From Chitinophaga agri (GTDB taxonomy: Bacteria > Bacteroidota > Bacteroidia > Chitinophagales > Chitinophagaceae), in NCBI RefSeq assembly GCF_010093065.1, contig NZ_CP048113.1, positions 4,898,001 to 4,962,000 on the forward strand: a stretch of 64,000 nucleotides of DNA, read 5' to 3'. The notes under the pieces are model-generated. The model did no database searches, was not told the DNA's origin, and saw only the letters and a program-made list of their open reading frames with translations. A program made the position numbers and the translations under genes. Shown here in pieces: positions 16,546-25,305 of the stretch. The stretch's first letter is position 1. Each line of letters starts with the position of its first letter.

Positions 16546-17226
16546 TTATGCTAATACAGCTTCCGGCGTTGCTTGGAACTTCTCGCTGCCGATATAGAGG
16601 GTATTTTCCTCAAATGTCACAACACCTGTTTCCACATCATACATGGCACCGATAATACCAATCTCACCATTCATGACCATTTCACGGAGAATATGGCTCT
16701 GTTCCAGGATTGCCTGAACAGAACGCTCTGTATGTAAGTGAGTCACTGCATCAACAAATGCAGGATTGGAAGAAGTTCTGTTTTCTTTAACTGTTTTTTC
16801 TGCAAAAACAGCAGGAGTGATCTTATTTAACAGACCGGTCAGATTACCCATCTGTACCATGTCGCAGGCACCCTTGATAGCGCCACATTTCGTGTGACCC
16901 AGCACAACGATGAATTTTGAACCGGCTACTTTACAAGCATATTCCAGGCTGCCCAGTACATTATCAGAGATAACAGCACCCGCCAGACGGATACTAAAAA
17001 TATCACCCAGACCCTGATCGAAGATCAGCTCAGCAGAAGTACGGGAGTCCATACAGCTAACAATGGCTGCCATCGGCCACTGACCATCACGGGTATCATT
17101 TACCTGTTCCAACAGATTGCGGTGCAACCGGAGGTTGTCTACAAAACGTTCGTTACCGTTTTTCAATAATTCATAAGCCTGAGCAGGAGTAATAGTTGCC
17201 TGAGATGCTTTATTTAATGTCTTCAT
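16546..17226 (-). CDS. beta-class carbonic anhydrase
   Basis: 226 residues. It interconverts CO2 and bicarbonate with zinc. The ligands and dyad are visible: C58, D60 and R62 in SCMDSR, and H111 and C114 in GHTKCGAIKG. There is no signal peptide, so it is cytoplasmic. It is encoded 45 bases downstream of a SulP transporter, a frequent pairing in which the transporter supplies bicarbonate or another anion and the anhydrase equilibrates it. The two are likely one operon. Confidence 0.92.
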   Translation of the reverse strand: MKTLNKASQATITPAQAYELLKNGNERFVDNLRLHRNLLEQVNDTRDGQWPMAAIVSCMDSRTSAELIFDQGLGDIFSIRLAGAVISDNVLGSLEYACKVAGSKFIVVLGHTKCGAIKGACDMVQMGNLTGLLNKITPAVFAEKTVKENRTSSNPAFVDAVTHLHTERSVQAILEQSHILREMVMNGEIGIIGAMYDVETGVVTFEENTLYIGSEKFQATPEAVLA

Positions 17227-17271
17227 TTTTTGTAGTTTTTCAGTTTAAAGTTAATACACTGAGCGGCTGTA

Positions 17272-18918
17272 TTAGTTCAGCTGGAGCTCTTTTAATAATT
17301 GTTCATGATTACCTGTTATGGTATGAACGTGACCACTGGCTATTTTCTCCTGATGTTCGGGGGAAATATTCTCAGTGTTAGGCAGTTTATACTGCTCTTT
17401 AAAACCACTTATAATGACTGTGATGTTTTTCTGAGCAGCTTTCACTTCTTTGAATTCACGTATAGTTTCTAATACGTCAAAATCTATGTATGTGGTTTTA
17501 CTACCGTCAATAACTACCGTAGAATTTTCTGGCATATGGTCAAGTGTCAGCAGGATACTCGCCTTATTCAGGAAAGAAACTTCCTGTGCCAGTTCCAGTA
17601 TGATGCTATCGCCTGCCTTATATTTTTCTTTGCGGAAAAAATAAGAACTGCGGATGTTACCGCGTAGGATGGCGATTACGCTCACTGCCATACCGAGAGA
17701 AATACCGATCAGCAGATCAGTGAAGACGATGGCGACTACTGTCACCAGGAACGGGATCCACTGGTACTTGCCATTTTTAAACATTTCCTTGAATATAGAA
17801 ATCTTACACAGTTTGTAGCCTGTTACTAATAATACGGCTGCCAGGGTAGCGAGCGGTATTTTGTTCAGCAGGGTGGGGATCATGGCAGTACATACCAGCA
17901 GGAGTGTACCATGTGCGATCGTAGACAATTTGGTGCGTGCGCCGGAATTGATATTCGCGGAAGAACGCACAATTACAGATGTTACCGGCAAGCCGCCCAG
18001 TAGTCCACTGATAATGTTACCAATACCCTGAGCCTGCAATTCACGGTTGGGAGGAGAATTGCGTTTCATTGGGTCCAGCTTGTCGGTCGCCTCCAGGTTC
18101 AGCAGGGTTTCTATTGACGCTACTATGGCAATAGTTGCGCCCACTACCCATACCTCCTTATTAGTGATAGCACTGAAGTCCGGAAGTGTGAACTGTCCGA
18201 TAAAAGAACTGAAGTCCTGGGCTACTGGCAAACTTACCAGGTGGCTAGGAGCCACTGCCAGTACACTGCCGGTGGCAATGAAAAGGGCATTGAGTCCGAC
18301 ACCTGTAAGTACGGCAACCAAGGGCGCCGGGATAACATTCAGTTTCGGGATCTTTCCCCAGTAAAGAATGATCACTATTGATACAGCGGTGATCAGTGTT
18401 GCGCCCAGGTGGATGTGATTCAGGGTGGACAATAAAGCGGAGAAGCTATTATTTCCATCTACCTGTATGAAAGCGAAGTCTCCTTCAGCGTCTGCATCGT
18501 AACCAAAAGCATGCGGTAACTGTTTCAGTATAATGATAATACCGATGGCAGTAAGCATTCCTTTAATGACGTTGGAAGGGAAGTAGTTAGCAATGATACC
18601 GGCCTTTAAAAGACCCAGTCCCAGTTGTATTACTCCACCAACCACGACAGCCAGCAGAAAAACTTCGAACACACCAAATTTAGTAATAGCAGTAAGTACA
18701 ACAGCGGTAAGGCCTGCGGCCGGACCACTTACACTTAGCTGGGAGCCGCTGAGGGAACCCACTACAAGACCTCCTACAATACCGGCGATCATTCCGGCAA
18801 ATAACGGTGCGCCGGATGCGAGGGCTATACCCAGGCACAGCGGAACCGCGATCAGAAATACAACAAGGCCCGCAGAGAGGTCCCCTTTCACGTTGGAGAA
18901 TATAGATTGCCTGCTCAT
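17272..18918 (-). CDS. SulP family anion transporter (bicarbonate or sulfate type)
   Basis: 548 residues. About 12-14 membrane segments (20-420) are followed by a STAS domain (about 440-540) with VVIDGSKTTYIDFDVLETI. The N-terminal DLSAGLVVFLIAVPLCLGIALASGA-type opening and the segment SGPAAGLT near 66 are SulP hallmarks. SulP proteins carry sulfate, bicarbonate or other anions with H+ or Na+. The carbonic anhydrase gene downstream favours bicarbonate but does not prove it. The start is the ATG at 18918; an in-frame TTG at 18924 is less likely. Confidence 0.88.
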   Translation of the reverse strand: MSRQSIFSNVKGDLSAGLVVFLIAVPLCLGIALASGAPLFAGMIAGIVGGLVVGSLSGSQLSVSGPAAGLTAVVLTAITKFGVFEVFLLAVVVGGVIQLGLGLLKAGIIANYFPSNVIKGMLTAIGIIIILKQLPHAFGYDADAEGDFAFIQVDGNNSFSALLSTLNHIHLGATLITAVSIVIILYWGKIPKLNVIPAPLVAVLTGVGLNALFIATGSVLAVAPSHLVSLPVAQDFSSFIGQFTLPDFSAITNKEVWVVGATIAIVASIETLLNLEATDKLDPMKRNSPPNRELQAQGIGNIISGLLGGLPVTSVIVRSSANINSGARTKLSTIAHGTLLLVCTAMIPTLLNKIPLATLAAVLLVTGYKLCKISIFKEMFKNGKYQWIPFLVTVVAIVFTDLLIGISLGMAVSVIAILRGNIRSSYFFRKEKYKAGDSIILELAQEVSFLNKASILLTLDHMPENSTVVIDGSKTTYIDFDVLETIREFKEVKAAQKNITVIISGFKEQYKLPNTENISPEHQEKIASGHVHTITGNHEQLLKELQLN

Positions 18919-19135
18919 AGTCAAAAGGATTTTTGAGACGCGAAAACGTAATAACGGGAGACAGAGATGCCTTTTCTAACTGGCATAGCTATTCCGGTTA
19001 AAATGAATAATTAATGGATACAGTAAGTGTTGCGCAGCGTGAATGCGCTTAAAATGGAGGAAATATCGGTCAGTATAAAGCCAGCAATGCCCTTAATGAC
19101 ATAGTTGGCATACTGAGATAATAAGTGTGACTGGA

Positions 19136-19423
19136 TTAGCAATTAGGTGGTGGACAGTGTATTTCGCGGACAGGACCCTGCGCGATTTCTGCAAAGAAAT
19201 TGTAATGAAGGCTCTTTACCAGTAATGAAGGCTCAAACTGGATAATAGAGGTGTGACTCAGGAATTTCAGTTCCTTACTGAACTTAACATCAAAGTGGCA
19301 GCCGTCTTCCACGGGATGTTCTTCAACGATCTGATTATTGAACAGTATCTTCCCCACCTCCTTTATCGGGAGGAGCTGCGTGCACATGAGTGCCAGGAGG
19401 AATATGCCTATAATACGTTTCAT
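19136..19423 (-). CDS. small exported protein, unknown function
   Basis: 95 residues with an N-terminal hydrophobic segment (about 4-17, IIGIFLLALMCTQLL) that could be a signal peptide or anchor. The mature part is short and mixed, with a cysteine at 42 and a CPPPNC tail that could bind metal or form a disulfide. I recognise no domain. It stands alone between the SulP gene and the PadR promoter region. The 217 bases between it and the SulP start show nothing clear. Confidence 0.5.
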   Translation of the reverse strand: MKRIIGIFLLALMCTQLLPIKEVGKILFNNQIVEEHPVEDGCHFDVKFSKELKFLSHTSIIQFEPSLLVKSLHYNFFAEIAQGPVREIHCPPPNC

Positions 19424-19555
19424 CGCTGATACAAAAATAGGTTAGTGACAACCTTACTTTGTAAATATACACTATAAAAAAATGTTAAATCCCATTTCTT
19501 TATGGGTGGTTTTCGAGATAAACCCTTATGCCCGCCGAACTAACAATGGAGCTAT

Positions 19556-19588
19556 TAGCGACGAACTAGCGACGAACAAGCGACGAAC
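19556..19588 (+). repeat. three tandem 11-bp repeats
   Basis: TAGCGACGAAC, TAGCGACGAAC and AAGCGACGAAC follow each other without a gap. They lie in the 441-base gap upstream of the PadR gene, about 180 bases before its -33 box. The 11-bp period places the copies on one helix face, as expected for a protein-binding site. The rest of the gap is AT-rich without a gene. Confidence 0.7.
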
Positions 19589-19767
19589 AAACAGTATCAT
19601 AACTGACCTCTTTAGATGTATTTCATCCCCTTTCTCAAACCATTCATCACAAACAGAAAAATATTTTTTGACGCCAGAGATTTTTATAAGTGTTTGGTTG
19701 TGAATGTATAATGGCTAATAACGGTAATGTTCAAAGCAAGTTATTTTGTTTTCCATGGTATTGTGTA

Positions 19768-19798
19768 TTGCATAGTAGTATAAAACCCCTATCTTTAC
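19768..19798 (+). promoter_or_regulatory. Bacteroidota-type promoter of the padR-pspC operon
   Basis: TTG at 19768-19770, then 19 bases, then TATCTTTAC at 19790-19798. This fits the consensus TTG-N19-TAnnTTTG except for A in place of the last G. It lies 66 bases upstream of the padR start. Confidence 0.55.
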
Positions 19799-19864
19799 AT
19801 CGTAATTATCAAAACCACCATTAGAAATGTTTAAGTATCATTTTATTCATAAAGCTCACTTGCC

Positions 19865-20194
19865 ATGAATATAGATAACACACAGTCACAGATGAGAAAG
19901 GGGGTGCTTGAATTTTGCATTCTTTCTATCATCAAGCAAGGAGAAGCTTATCCTTCAGACATTATTGAAAAAATGAAAGAGGCAAAGCTGGACATCCTGG
20001 AGGGCACCCTGTACCCACTACTTACCCGACTTAAAAACGCAGAACTGCTTACTTACAGATGGGTTGAAAGCAACTCAGGCCCCCCAAGAAAATATTTTTC
20101 CATGACTGATAAAGGAGAACTCTTTTATAAGGAACTGGAAGCCACCTGGAATGAGCTGGCCAATGCAGTACATCAGCTCACAAGTATTAACTAA
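19865..20194 (+). CDS. PadR family transcriptional regulator
   Basis: 109 residues, the usual size of PadR subfamily-2 proteins, with a winged helix and a short C-terminal dimerisation helix. The conserved features are QMRKGVLEFCILSII, the LEGTLYPLLTRLKNAELL recognition region and GPPRKYFSMTDKG in the wing. Such proteins repress the neighbouring gene and respond to stress or small molecules. The next gene, 40 bases downstream, encodes a PspC-domain membrane protein; this pair recurs in Bacteroidota, so PadR probably controls its own operon. Confidence 0.88.
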   Translation: MNIDNTQSQMRKGVLEFCILSIIKQGEAYPSDIIEKMKEAKLDILEGTLYPLLTRLKNAELLTYRWVESNSGPPRKYFSMTDKGELFYKELEATWNELANAVHQLTSIN

Positions 20195-20234
20195 GACGCC
20201 ATCCGATAACCAAAACCTAAAATAGAGCATCGAA

Positions 20235-22010
20235 ATGAAAAAGATCATTAACATAAACCTGGCCGGCCGCCTGATCGCTATCGAAGATAGTGCCTACGAA
20301 GTCTTGCGGCAGTACCTGGAAAGCTTAGCGCGGTATTTTTCCCGCGAAGAGGGTGGGGATGAGATTGTGAGTGATATTGAAAGCCGCATTGCCGAGATTT
20401 TCCTTGATAAATTAAAGACAACACATTGTATAACAGATGAGGATGTGCTGGCAGTAAAAGCGTCTATGGGCACCCCTGAGCAGTTTGATGAGGCTGAAGA
20501 AGGTGGTAAACAAAAGCAGTCTGCCAACGATGCTGCATACGATACTATCCGCCCGCGTAAAAGATTGTTCCGCGATCCGGACAGTAAAGTGCTCGGTGGT
20601 GTATGCGGCGGTCTGGGTGCTTACCTGAACGTAGACCCGATCGTCTTCCGTATCATATTCGCCTTACTCGCTATTGGTGGGTTCGGTACCGGTATCCTCG
20701 CATACTTCATCCTCTGGGTAGCAACGCCTGAGGCGAATACTTCTGCTGAAAAGCTGCAGATGAGAGGAGAGAAGGTCGATATAAATAATATCCGTGCTGC
20801 TGTACAGGACGAGATCAATGCTGCCAAAGGCCAGTTTAAGAACCTGGGTAATGATATCAAAAATTTTTCGCAGGGCCGCGGAAGGCAAGTTGGTAGCGAT
20901 TTAGAGAGAGCGTTTCGCAATATTTTCGAAGCATTGGGGAAAGTGCTCTTGTTGCTCACCAAAGGGATCTTCTATTTTCTTGCGGTTGTGATATTCCTGT
21001 TGCTGATAGCTTTGGGAATCTTTGTCACCGCATCTTCTGCGGCCCTTTTCCCTCTCAAGAACCTGTTGCTCGCAGGTGCATGGCAGAATCTGATGCTGTG
21101 GGGAACTATTCTTCTACTGATAGGTATTCCTATCGTAGCACTGATCATCTTTTTTGTACGTAAGGCTACCGGTATCAAGGAAGCGAACCGTTATGTAGGA
21201 TATTCCCTGAGTCTGCTCTGGTTTGCAGGTCTGATCTGCGCTATCTCACTTTTTGCGTCCATAGGGAAAGACTTCACGGCAGGTACGGTTGTAAAAGAAA
21301 AATTTGCGCTCGTGCAACCATCTGCCGGAACCTTAGTCATTAAACAGGCGGAAGATTATGCAGGTATTGATGATATCGACTTTTTCGGGCTTGCCATCAG
21401 GGCTGCTGAAGACACAGTGATTATCAACACCTCAAAGGTCAAGGTAGAAAAAAGTAGTTCAGACAGCTTCGAAGTAGTGGTAGAGCGGTATGCCTACGGA
21501 AGAAGAGTGGCTCAGGCAAGAGCCCTGGCCGGACAAATCGAATATAAGCTTGTGCAGGACGGCGGAACACTCTACATCCCTTCGGGCGTCTCCATCCCCG
21601 CCGACTCCAAATTCAGAGGTCAGCATGTCGTTGTGATCGTAAGAGTACCCGCTAATAAGAAGGTAATGATGGACCGAAACATCGAATATTCTAACGGATG
21701 GGAATTTGATGGTGATGATTGGGGCCACTGGAACCGGCATCGTAACAGAGGAGAAATAGAGATCAAAATGAATGAAGATGGTTCCTCTGAGGATGTACAG
21801 GACAGCAGCAAGTCCCTTCCATATGAAGAGAAATCGGAAAACAATAAAGATTCCCTGGAGCGGAACTACCGTTACAAGGGAACAAAACAGGAAAGTAAAA
21901 CACCAGTAGAAGACAGCGGTTCCGGAAGCACACCGGCTACCCGTAACAGCGAAGCTGCCCTGGATGCACTGAGCTCAATCTCCTACAGTTTATATAAACT
22001 CGTTAAGTGA
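20235..22010 (+). CDS. PspC-domain membrane protein, envelope stress
   Basis: 591 residues. An N-terminal region with MKKIININLAGRLIAIEDSAYE and a helical stretch (about 1-90) precedes a PspC domain (about 105-165) marked by KVLGGVCGGLGAYLNVDP. Further membrane segments lie at about 240-270, 285-310 and 325-345, and a beta-rich extracytoplasmic region follows (about 365-490). The charged, low-complexity tail (500-570) looks disordered. PspC domains take part in phage-shock-type membrane stress responses. This long form is typical of Bacteroidota and is encoded after a PadR regulator. A terminator at 22074 closes the operon. Confidence 0.8.
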   Translation: MKKIININLAGRLIAIEDSAYEVLRQYLESLARYFSREEGGDEIVSDIESRIAEIFLDKLKTTHCITDEDVLAVKASMGTPEQFDEAEEGGKQKQSANDAAYDTIRPRKRLFRDPDSKVLGGVCGGLGAYLNVDPIVFRIIFALLAIGGFGTGILAYFILWVATPEANTSAEKLQMRGEKVDINNIRAAVQDEINAAKGQFKNLGNDIKNFSQGRGRQVGSDLERAFRNIFEALGKVLLLLTKGIFYFLAVVIFLLLIALGIFVTASSAALFPLKNLLLAGAWQNLMLWGTILLLIGIPIVALIIFFVRKATGIKEANRYVGYSLSLLWFAGLICAISLFASIGKDFTAGTVVKEKFALVQPSAGTLVIKQAEDYAGIDDIDFFGLAIRAAEDTVIINTSKVKVEKSSSDSFEVVVERYAYGRRVAQARALAGQIEYKLVQDGGTLYIPSGVSIPADSKFRGQHVVVIVRVPANKKVMMDRNIEYSNGWEFDGDDWGHWNRHRNRGEIEIKMNEDGSSEDVQDSSKSLPYEEKSENNKDSLERNYRYKGTKQESKTPVEDSGSGSTPATRNSEAALDALSSISYSLYKLVK

Positions 22011-22073
22011 TGGGATGGTGTAGTTGAGATTAAACTTTGTCATCACAATAAGTTCAATAGTTAAAGAAACATT

Positions 22074-22099
22074 AACCACGGTATTTACCGTGGTTTTTT
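22074..22099 (+). terminator. intrinsic terminator of padR-pspC operon
   Basis: AACCACGGT and ACCGTGGTT form a 9-bp stem with a 4-base loop, and a run of T follows directly. Confidence 0.85.
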
Positions 22100-22161
22100 T
22101 ATTAAACCCCTAATAGCCCCTTTTTTTCCCGATCCGATTCCTGCCCTCGCGTTTTAAACCT

Positions 22162-22170
22162 TAATTTTGC
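22162..22170 (+). promoter_or_regulatory. -7 box upstream of feoB
   Basis: TAATTTTGC fits TAnnTTTG and lies 34 bases before the feoB ATG. No clear -33 TTG, Fur-like palindrome or riboswitch was recognised in the short gap between the terminator and the gene. Confidence 0.4.
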
Positions 22171-22204
22171 GTTTTTAAACCGTTCATCAGGATAAGGCTA
22201 AGGA

Positions 22205-24340
22205 ATGCAGGCAACAAAAAAAGCTACGATCAATATTGCGTTGGTAGGTAATCCGAATAGTGGAAAAAGTTCGCTCTTTAATGCGTTGACAGGTCTGAAC
22301 CAGAAAGTGAGCAACTTTCCTGGGGTCACTGTCGATAAGAAAACAGGTGCAGCCTCCATTTCTCCTACCTTGCAAGCCAATATTATCGATCTGCCCGGTA
22401 CTTATAGTCTCTATCCCAAAAGTGCGGACGAATTTGTCACTTATGATGTCCTGGTAAATCCTTCCGGCGATGAACAACCTGATATGGTCCTCATCATTGC
22501 TGACGCCTCCAACCTCAAACGCAACCTGCTCTTCTGTTCTCAGATCATGGACCTGAAAATTCCGGTCATCATTGGCCTGACCATGATGGATATTGCCCGT
22601 AAAAAAGGGGTGGAGATAGATGAAGCCGGTCTCGAAAGAGAGTTGGGAGTGCCCATTGTAACGATCAACCCCCGTAAGAATAAAGGGGTATCTGAACTGA
22701 AAAAAATGATCGACCTGGTGGCGAAAGAAAAACAGTCTGTTGCACCAAGAGACTTCATAGATAGTGCGGCCCTGGCTCCTGAAGTGGTCCGCGATATCAG
22801 GCAATATGTACAGGTGAAAAGTGATTATGCCGCCTTGCACGTGGCAGTTAATCATGGTGAACTCCCTTTCCTGAACGGAGGACAAAAACTGGCGATCACG
22901 AATCTATTACAGGCGAACCAGTTCAACAAGACCAAGGTACAGGCTGAAGAGATCATGCAGCGCTATGGCAGGATTAAGCATATCATGAAGAATACCGTGG
23001 TAGAAGCCGACCCTTTACAGAAACAGCTGCAAACCGAAAAACTCGATAATATATTATTACATCGCTTCTGGGGCTACGTGATCCTGCTAAGTATCATGTT
23101 TGTCATGTTCCAGAGCATCTTCTGGCTGGCATCCTTCCCGATGGACTGGATAGAGGCTGGTTTTGGTGCCCTGAGTGGATGGCTGACGAACATCCTGCCT
23201 GCCAATCAGCTGACGGACATCCTGGTGAATGGGGTAATTGCCGGTCTTGGGGGAATTGCTGTCTTCGTTCCACAGATCATGATCCTGTTCGCATTTATCA
23301 CTGTGCTGGAAGACACGGGATATATGGCGAGGATCAGTTTCCTCACAGACAGACTGATGCGCCAGGTGGGACTGAACGGTAAATCAGTCATGCCACTGAT
23401 CAGTGGTGTGGCTTGTGCCGTACCCGCGATCATGGCTACCAGGAATATTGAAAACAGGAAAGAGCGGCTGATCACCATCCTCATCACTCCGCTGATGAGC
23501 TGTTCTGCACGCTTACCTATTTATACAGTAATGATCGCCCTGGTGATACCCAATAAGCTGATATTCGGATTCTTTAATCTTCAGGGATTGGTGATGATGG
23601 GATTATATCTCTTGGGTTTTGTGATGGCATTACTCATCGCTGCACTGCTGAAACTATTCATCTCTATAAAAGAGAAAAGCTATTTTATAATGGAACTGCC
23701 AGTGTATCGTGCTCCCCGCTGGGCAAACGTTGGCACTACCATGGTACAGAAAGCCAAAATATTTATTACTGACGCAGGTAAGGTGATCATGATCATTTCT
23801 ATCATTCTGTGGTTCCTTGCCTCTTTCGGACCTAAGGACAGAATGGAGAAAGTAACGGCGCATTATGAACAGCTGAAAACTGCTCATCCGGAGCAGAGTG
23901 AAGCTCTCGATATGGAACTGCAATCTGAAAAACTGTCTAATTCCTATGCAGGGGTATTGGGCCATGCGATTGAGCCGGTGATCCGTCCGCTGGGATATGA
24001 CTGGAAAATCGGTATTGCGGTGATCACGTCCTTCGCAGCCCGTGAGGTATTTGTAGGTACAATGGCCACTCTATACAGCGTAGGAGAATCTCCGGAAGAT
24101 AATGACGCCACCCTTAGAGAAAAGATGAGAAATGCAACCTGGCGGGATGGTAGTCCGGTATATACACTGGCAAGCGGGGTATCGCTGATGCTGTTCTACG
24201 CGTTTGCTATGCAATGTATGAGCACCCTTGCAATCGTAAAAAGAGAAACTAAATCCTGGAAGCTTCCCGCCATACAATTTGCTTATATGACAGTCCTGGC
24301 ATATATATCGGCGTTCATTGCATTTGAATTACTGAAATAA
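22205..24340 (+). CDS. feoB: ferrous iron transport protein B
   Basis: 711 residues. It is the inner-membrane Fe(II) transporter. The N-terminal G domain has G1 GNPNSGKSS (about 12-20), G3 DLPGTYSL and an unusual G4, TMMD (in IGLTMMDIARKKG), where NMxD is usual. A helical spacer follows, then two Gate motifs (with CAVPAIMATR and SCSARLPIYTVMI) and about eight membrane segments to the C-terminus. No feoA or feoC flanks it, and no FeoA domain is fused at either end. It has its own promoter, and a terminator upstream shields it from the PspC operon. Confidence 0.93.
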   Translation: MQATKKATINIALVGNPNSGKSSLFNALTGLNQKVSNFPGVTVDKKTGAASISPTLQANIIDLPGTYSLYPKSADEFVTYDVLVNPSGDEQPDMVLIIADASNLKRNLLFCSQIMDLKIPVIIGLTMMDIARKKGVEIDEAGLERELGVPIVTINPRKNKGVSELKKMIDLVAKEKQSVAPRDFIDSAALAPEVVRDIRQYVQVKSDYAALHVAVNHGELPFLNGGQKLAITNLLQANQFNKTKVQAEEIMQRYGRIKHIMKNTVVEADPLQKQLQTEKLDNILLHRFWGYVILLSIMFVMFQSIFWLASFPMDWIEAGFGALSGWLTNILPANQLTDILVNGVIAGLGGIAVFVPQIMILFAFITVLEDTGYMARISFLTDRLMRQVGLNGKSVMPLISGVACAVPAIMATRNIENRKERLITILITPLMSCSARLPIYTVMIALVIPNKLIFGFFNLQGLVMMGLYLLGFVMALLIAALLKLFISIKEKSYFIMELPVYRAPRWANVGTTMVQKAKIFITDAGKVIMIISIILWFLASFGPKDRMEKVTAHYEQLKTAHPEQSEALDMELQSEKLSNSYAGVLGHAIEPVIRPLGYDWKIGIAVITSFAAREVFVGTMATLYSVGESPEDNDATLREKMRNATWRDGSPVYTLASGVSLMLFYAFAMQCMSTLAIVKRETKSWKLPAIQFAYMTVLAYISAFIAFELLK

Positions 24341-24399
24341 TCCTATTGCCAGGTACTACGCAGTGAAATAGCTTATATTGCAGTATAACCAGTCAAGGT

Positions 24400-25305
24400 A
24401 TGAAAGTATTCATCCACAGTTTGCTGCTGCTGGTGGCTATAACCACCCGCGCACAGTCATCATTGGACTCCACACAATTAGTGAAAGATATTGAGACCCT
24501 TTCTTCAGATAAGTATGAGGGAAGAATGGTGGGTACGCGTGGAAGCCGTATGGCCCAGTTTTATATCCTCCGCCGTTTCCGCGAAAATGGTCTGCAGCTA
24601 TTTCACAATACATATGAATATCCGTTTTACTTCAGCCATGAGGGCCGCCAGGTCATGGGCACCAATCTGTTTGGGTACATAAAAGGGAGGTCAGATGCTG
24701 TTATTGTGGTGACAGCACATTATGACCACCTGGGTACAAAACATCAGACAGATGGGAAAGACAGCATCTATAACGGTGCAGATGATAATGCCTCAGGAGT
24801 GGGTGGATTGCTGGCGTTAATGGGATACTATAAGAAGAATCAACCCCAGCATACCATCGTATTCGCAGCCTTGGATGGAGAAGAGGAAGGATTGCAGGGG
24901 GCGAGGGCCTTTGTGCAGCAACCTCCGGTATCGGCAGATAAGATCGTGTTGAATATTAATATGGACATGATTAGCCGGAATGATCAGCACGAGTTGTATG
25001 TATGCGGATTGGCTCAGTTTCCGCAGCTGAAGCCTTATTTCGAAGCAGCGGTTGCTACAGGCGGGCCAGTGACGTTACTATCTGGTCATGACCAAAAGGA
25101 AGAAGGTGCTGGTAACTGGTTGAATCAGAGCGATCATTACGAATTTTATAAGTTGAAGATACCCTTTCTGTATTTCGGCGTCGAAGATCATCCGGATTAC
25201 CACAGATTGTCAGATGAGTTCTCTCATATCCAGCCATCATTTTACTACCAGGCAGTATTGAAAGTACTGAGTGTACTGGAATCAGCCGACAAAGGACTAA
25301 AGTAA
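24400..25305 (+). CDS. M28 family zinc peptidase, exported
   Basis: 301 residues. A signal peptide (about 1-18, ending in RAQS) directs it to the periplasm or beyond. The M28 co-catalytic zinc site is visible: H107 in TAHYDHLG, the D128/D129 pair in GADDNASG, E161/E162 in DGEEEG, D189 in NMDM, and a final histidine in SDHYEF near 247. The family includes aminopeptidases and glutaminyl cyclases; a broad aminopeptidase is likely. The gene end overlaps by 61 bases with the end of the opposing gene at 25245. Its place just before paaA is probably accidental. Confidence 0.85.
   Translation: MKVFIHSLLLLVAITTRAQSSLDSTQLVKDIETLSSDKYEGRMVGTRGSRMAQFYILRRFRENGLQLFHNTYEYPFYFSHEGRQVMGTNLFGYIKGRSDAVIVVTAHYDHLGTKHQTDGKDSIYNGADDNASGVGGLLALMGYYKKNQPQHTIVFAALDGEEEGLQGARAFVQQPPVSADKIVLNINMDMISRNDQHELYVCGLAQFPQLKPYFEAAVATGGPVTLLSGHDQKEEGAGNWLNQSDHYEFYKLKIPFLYFGVEDHPDYHRLSDEFSHIQPSFYYQAVLKVLSVLESADKGLK

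Noticed and set aside
22100..22204. Iron- or cobalt-sensing riboswitch upstream of feoB
   Set aside because: The gap after the terminator is about 100 bases and shows no paired, conserved elements.
22187..22885. A 232-codon minus-strand frame over feoB
   Set aside because: The G-domain and transporter motifs of feoB are clear on the other strand; the antisense frame shows none.
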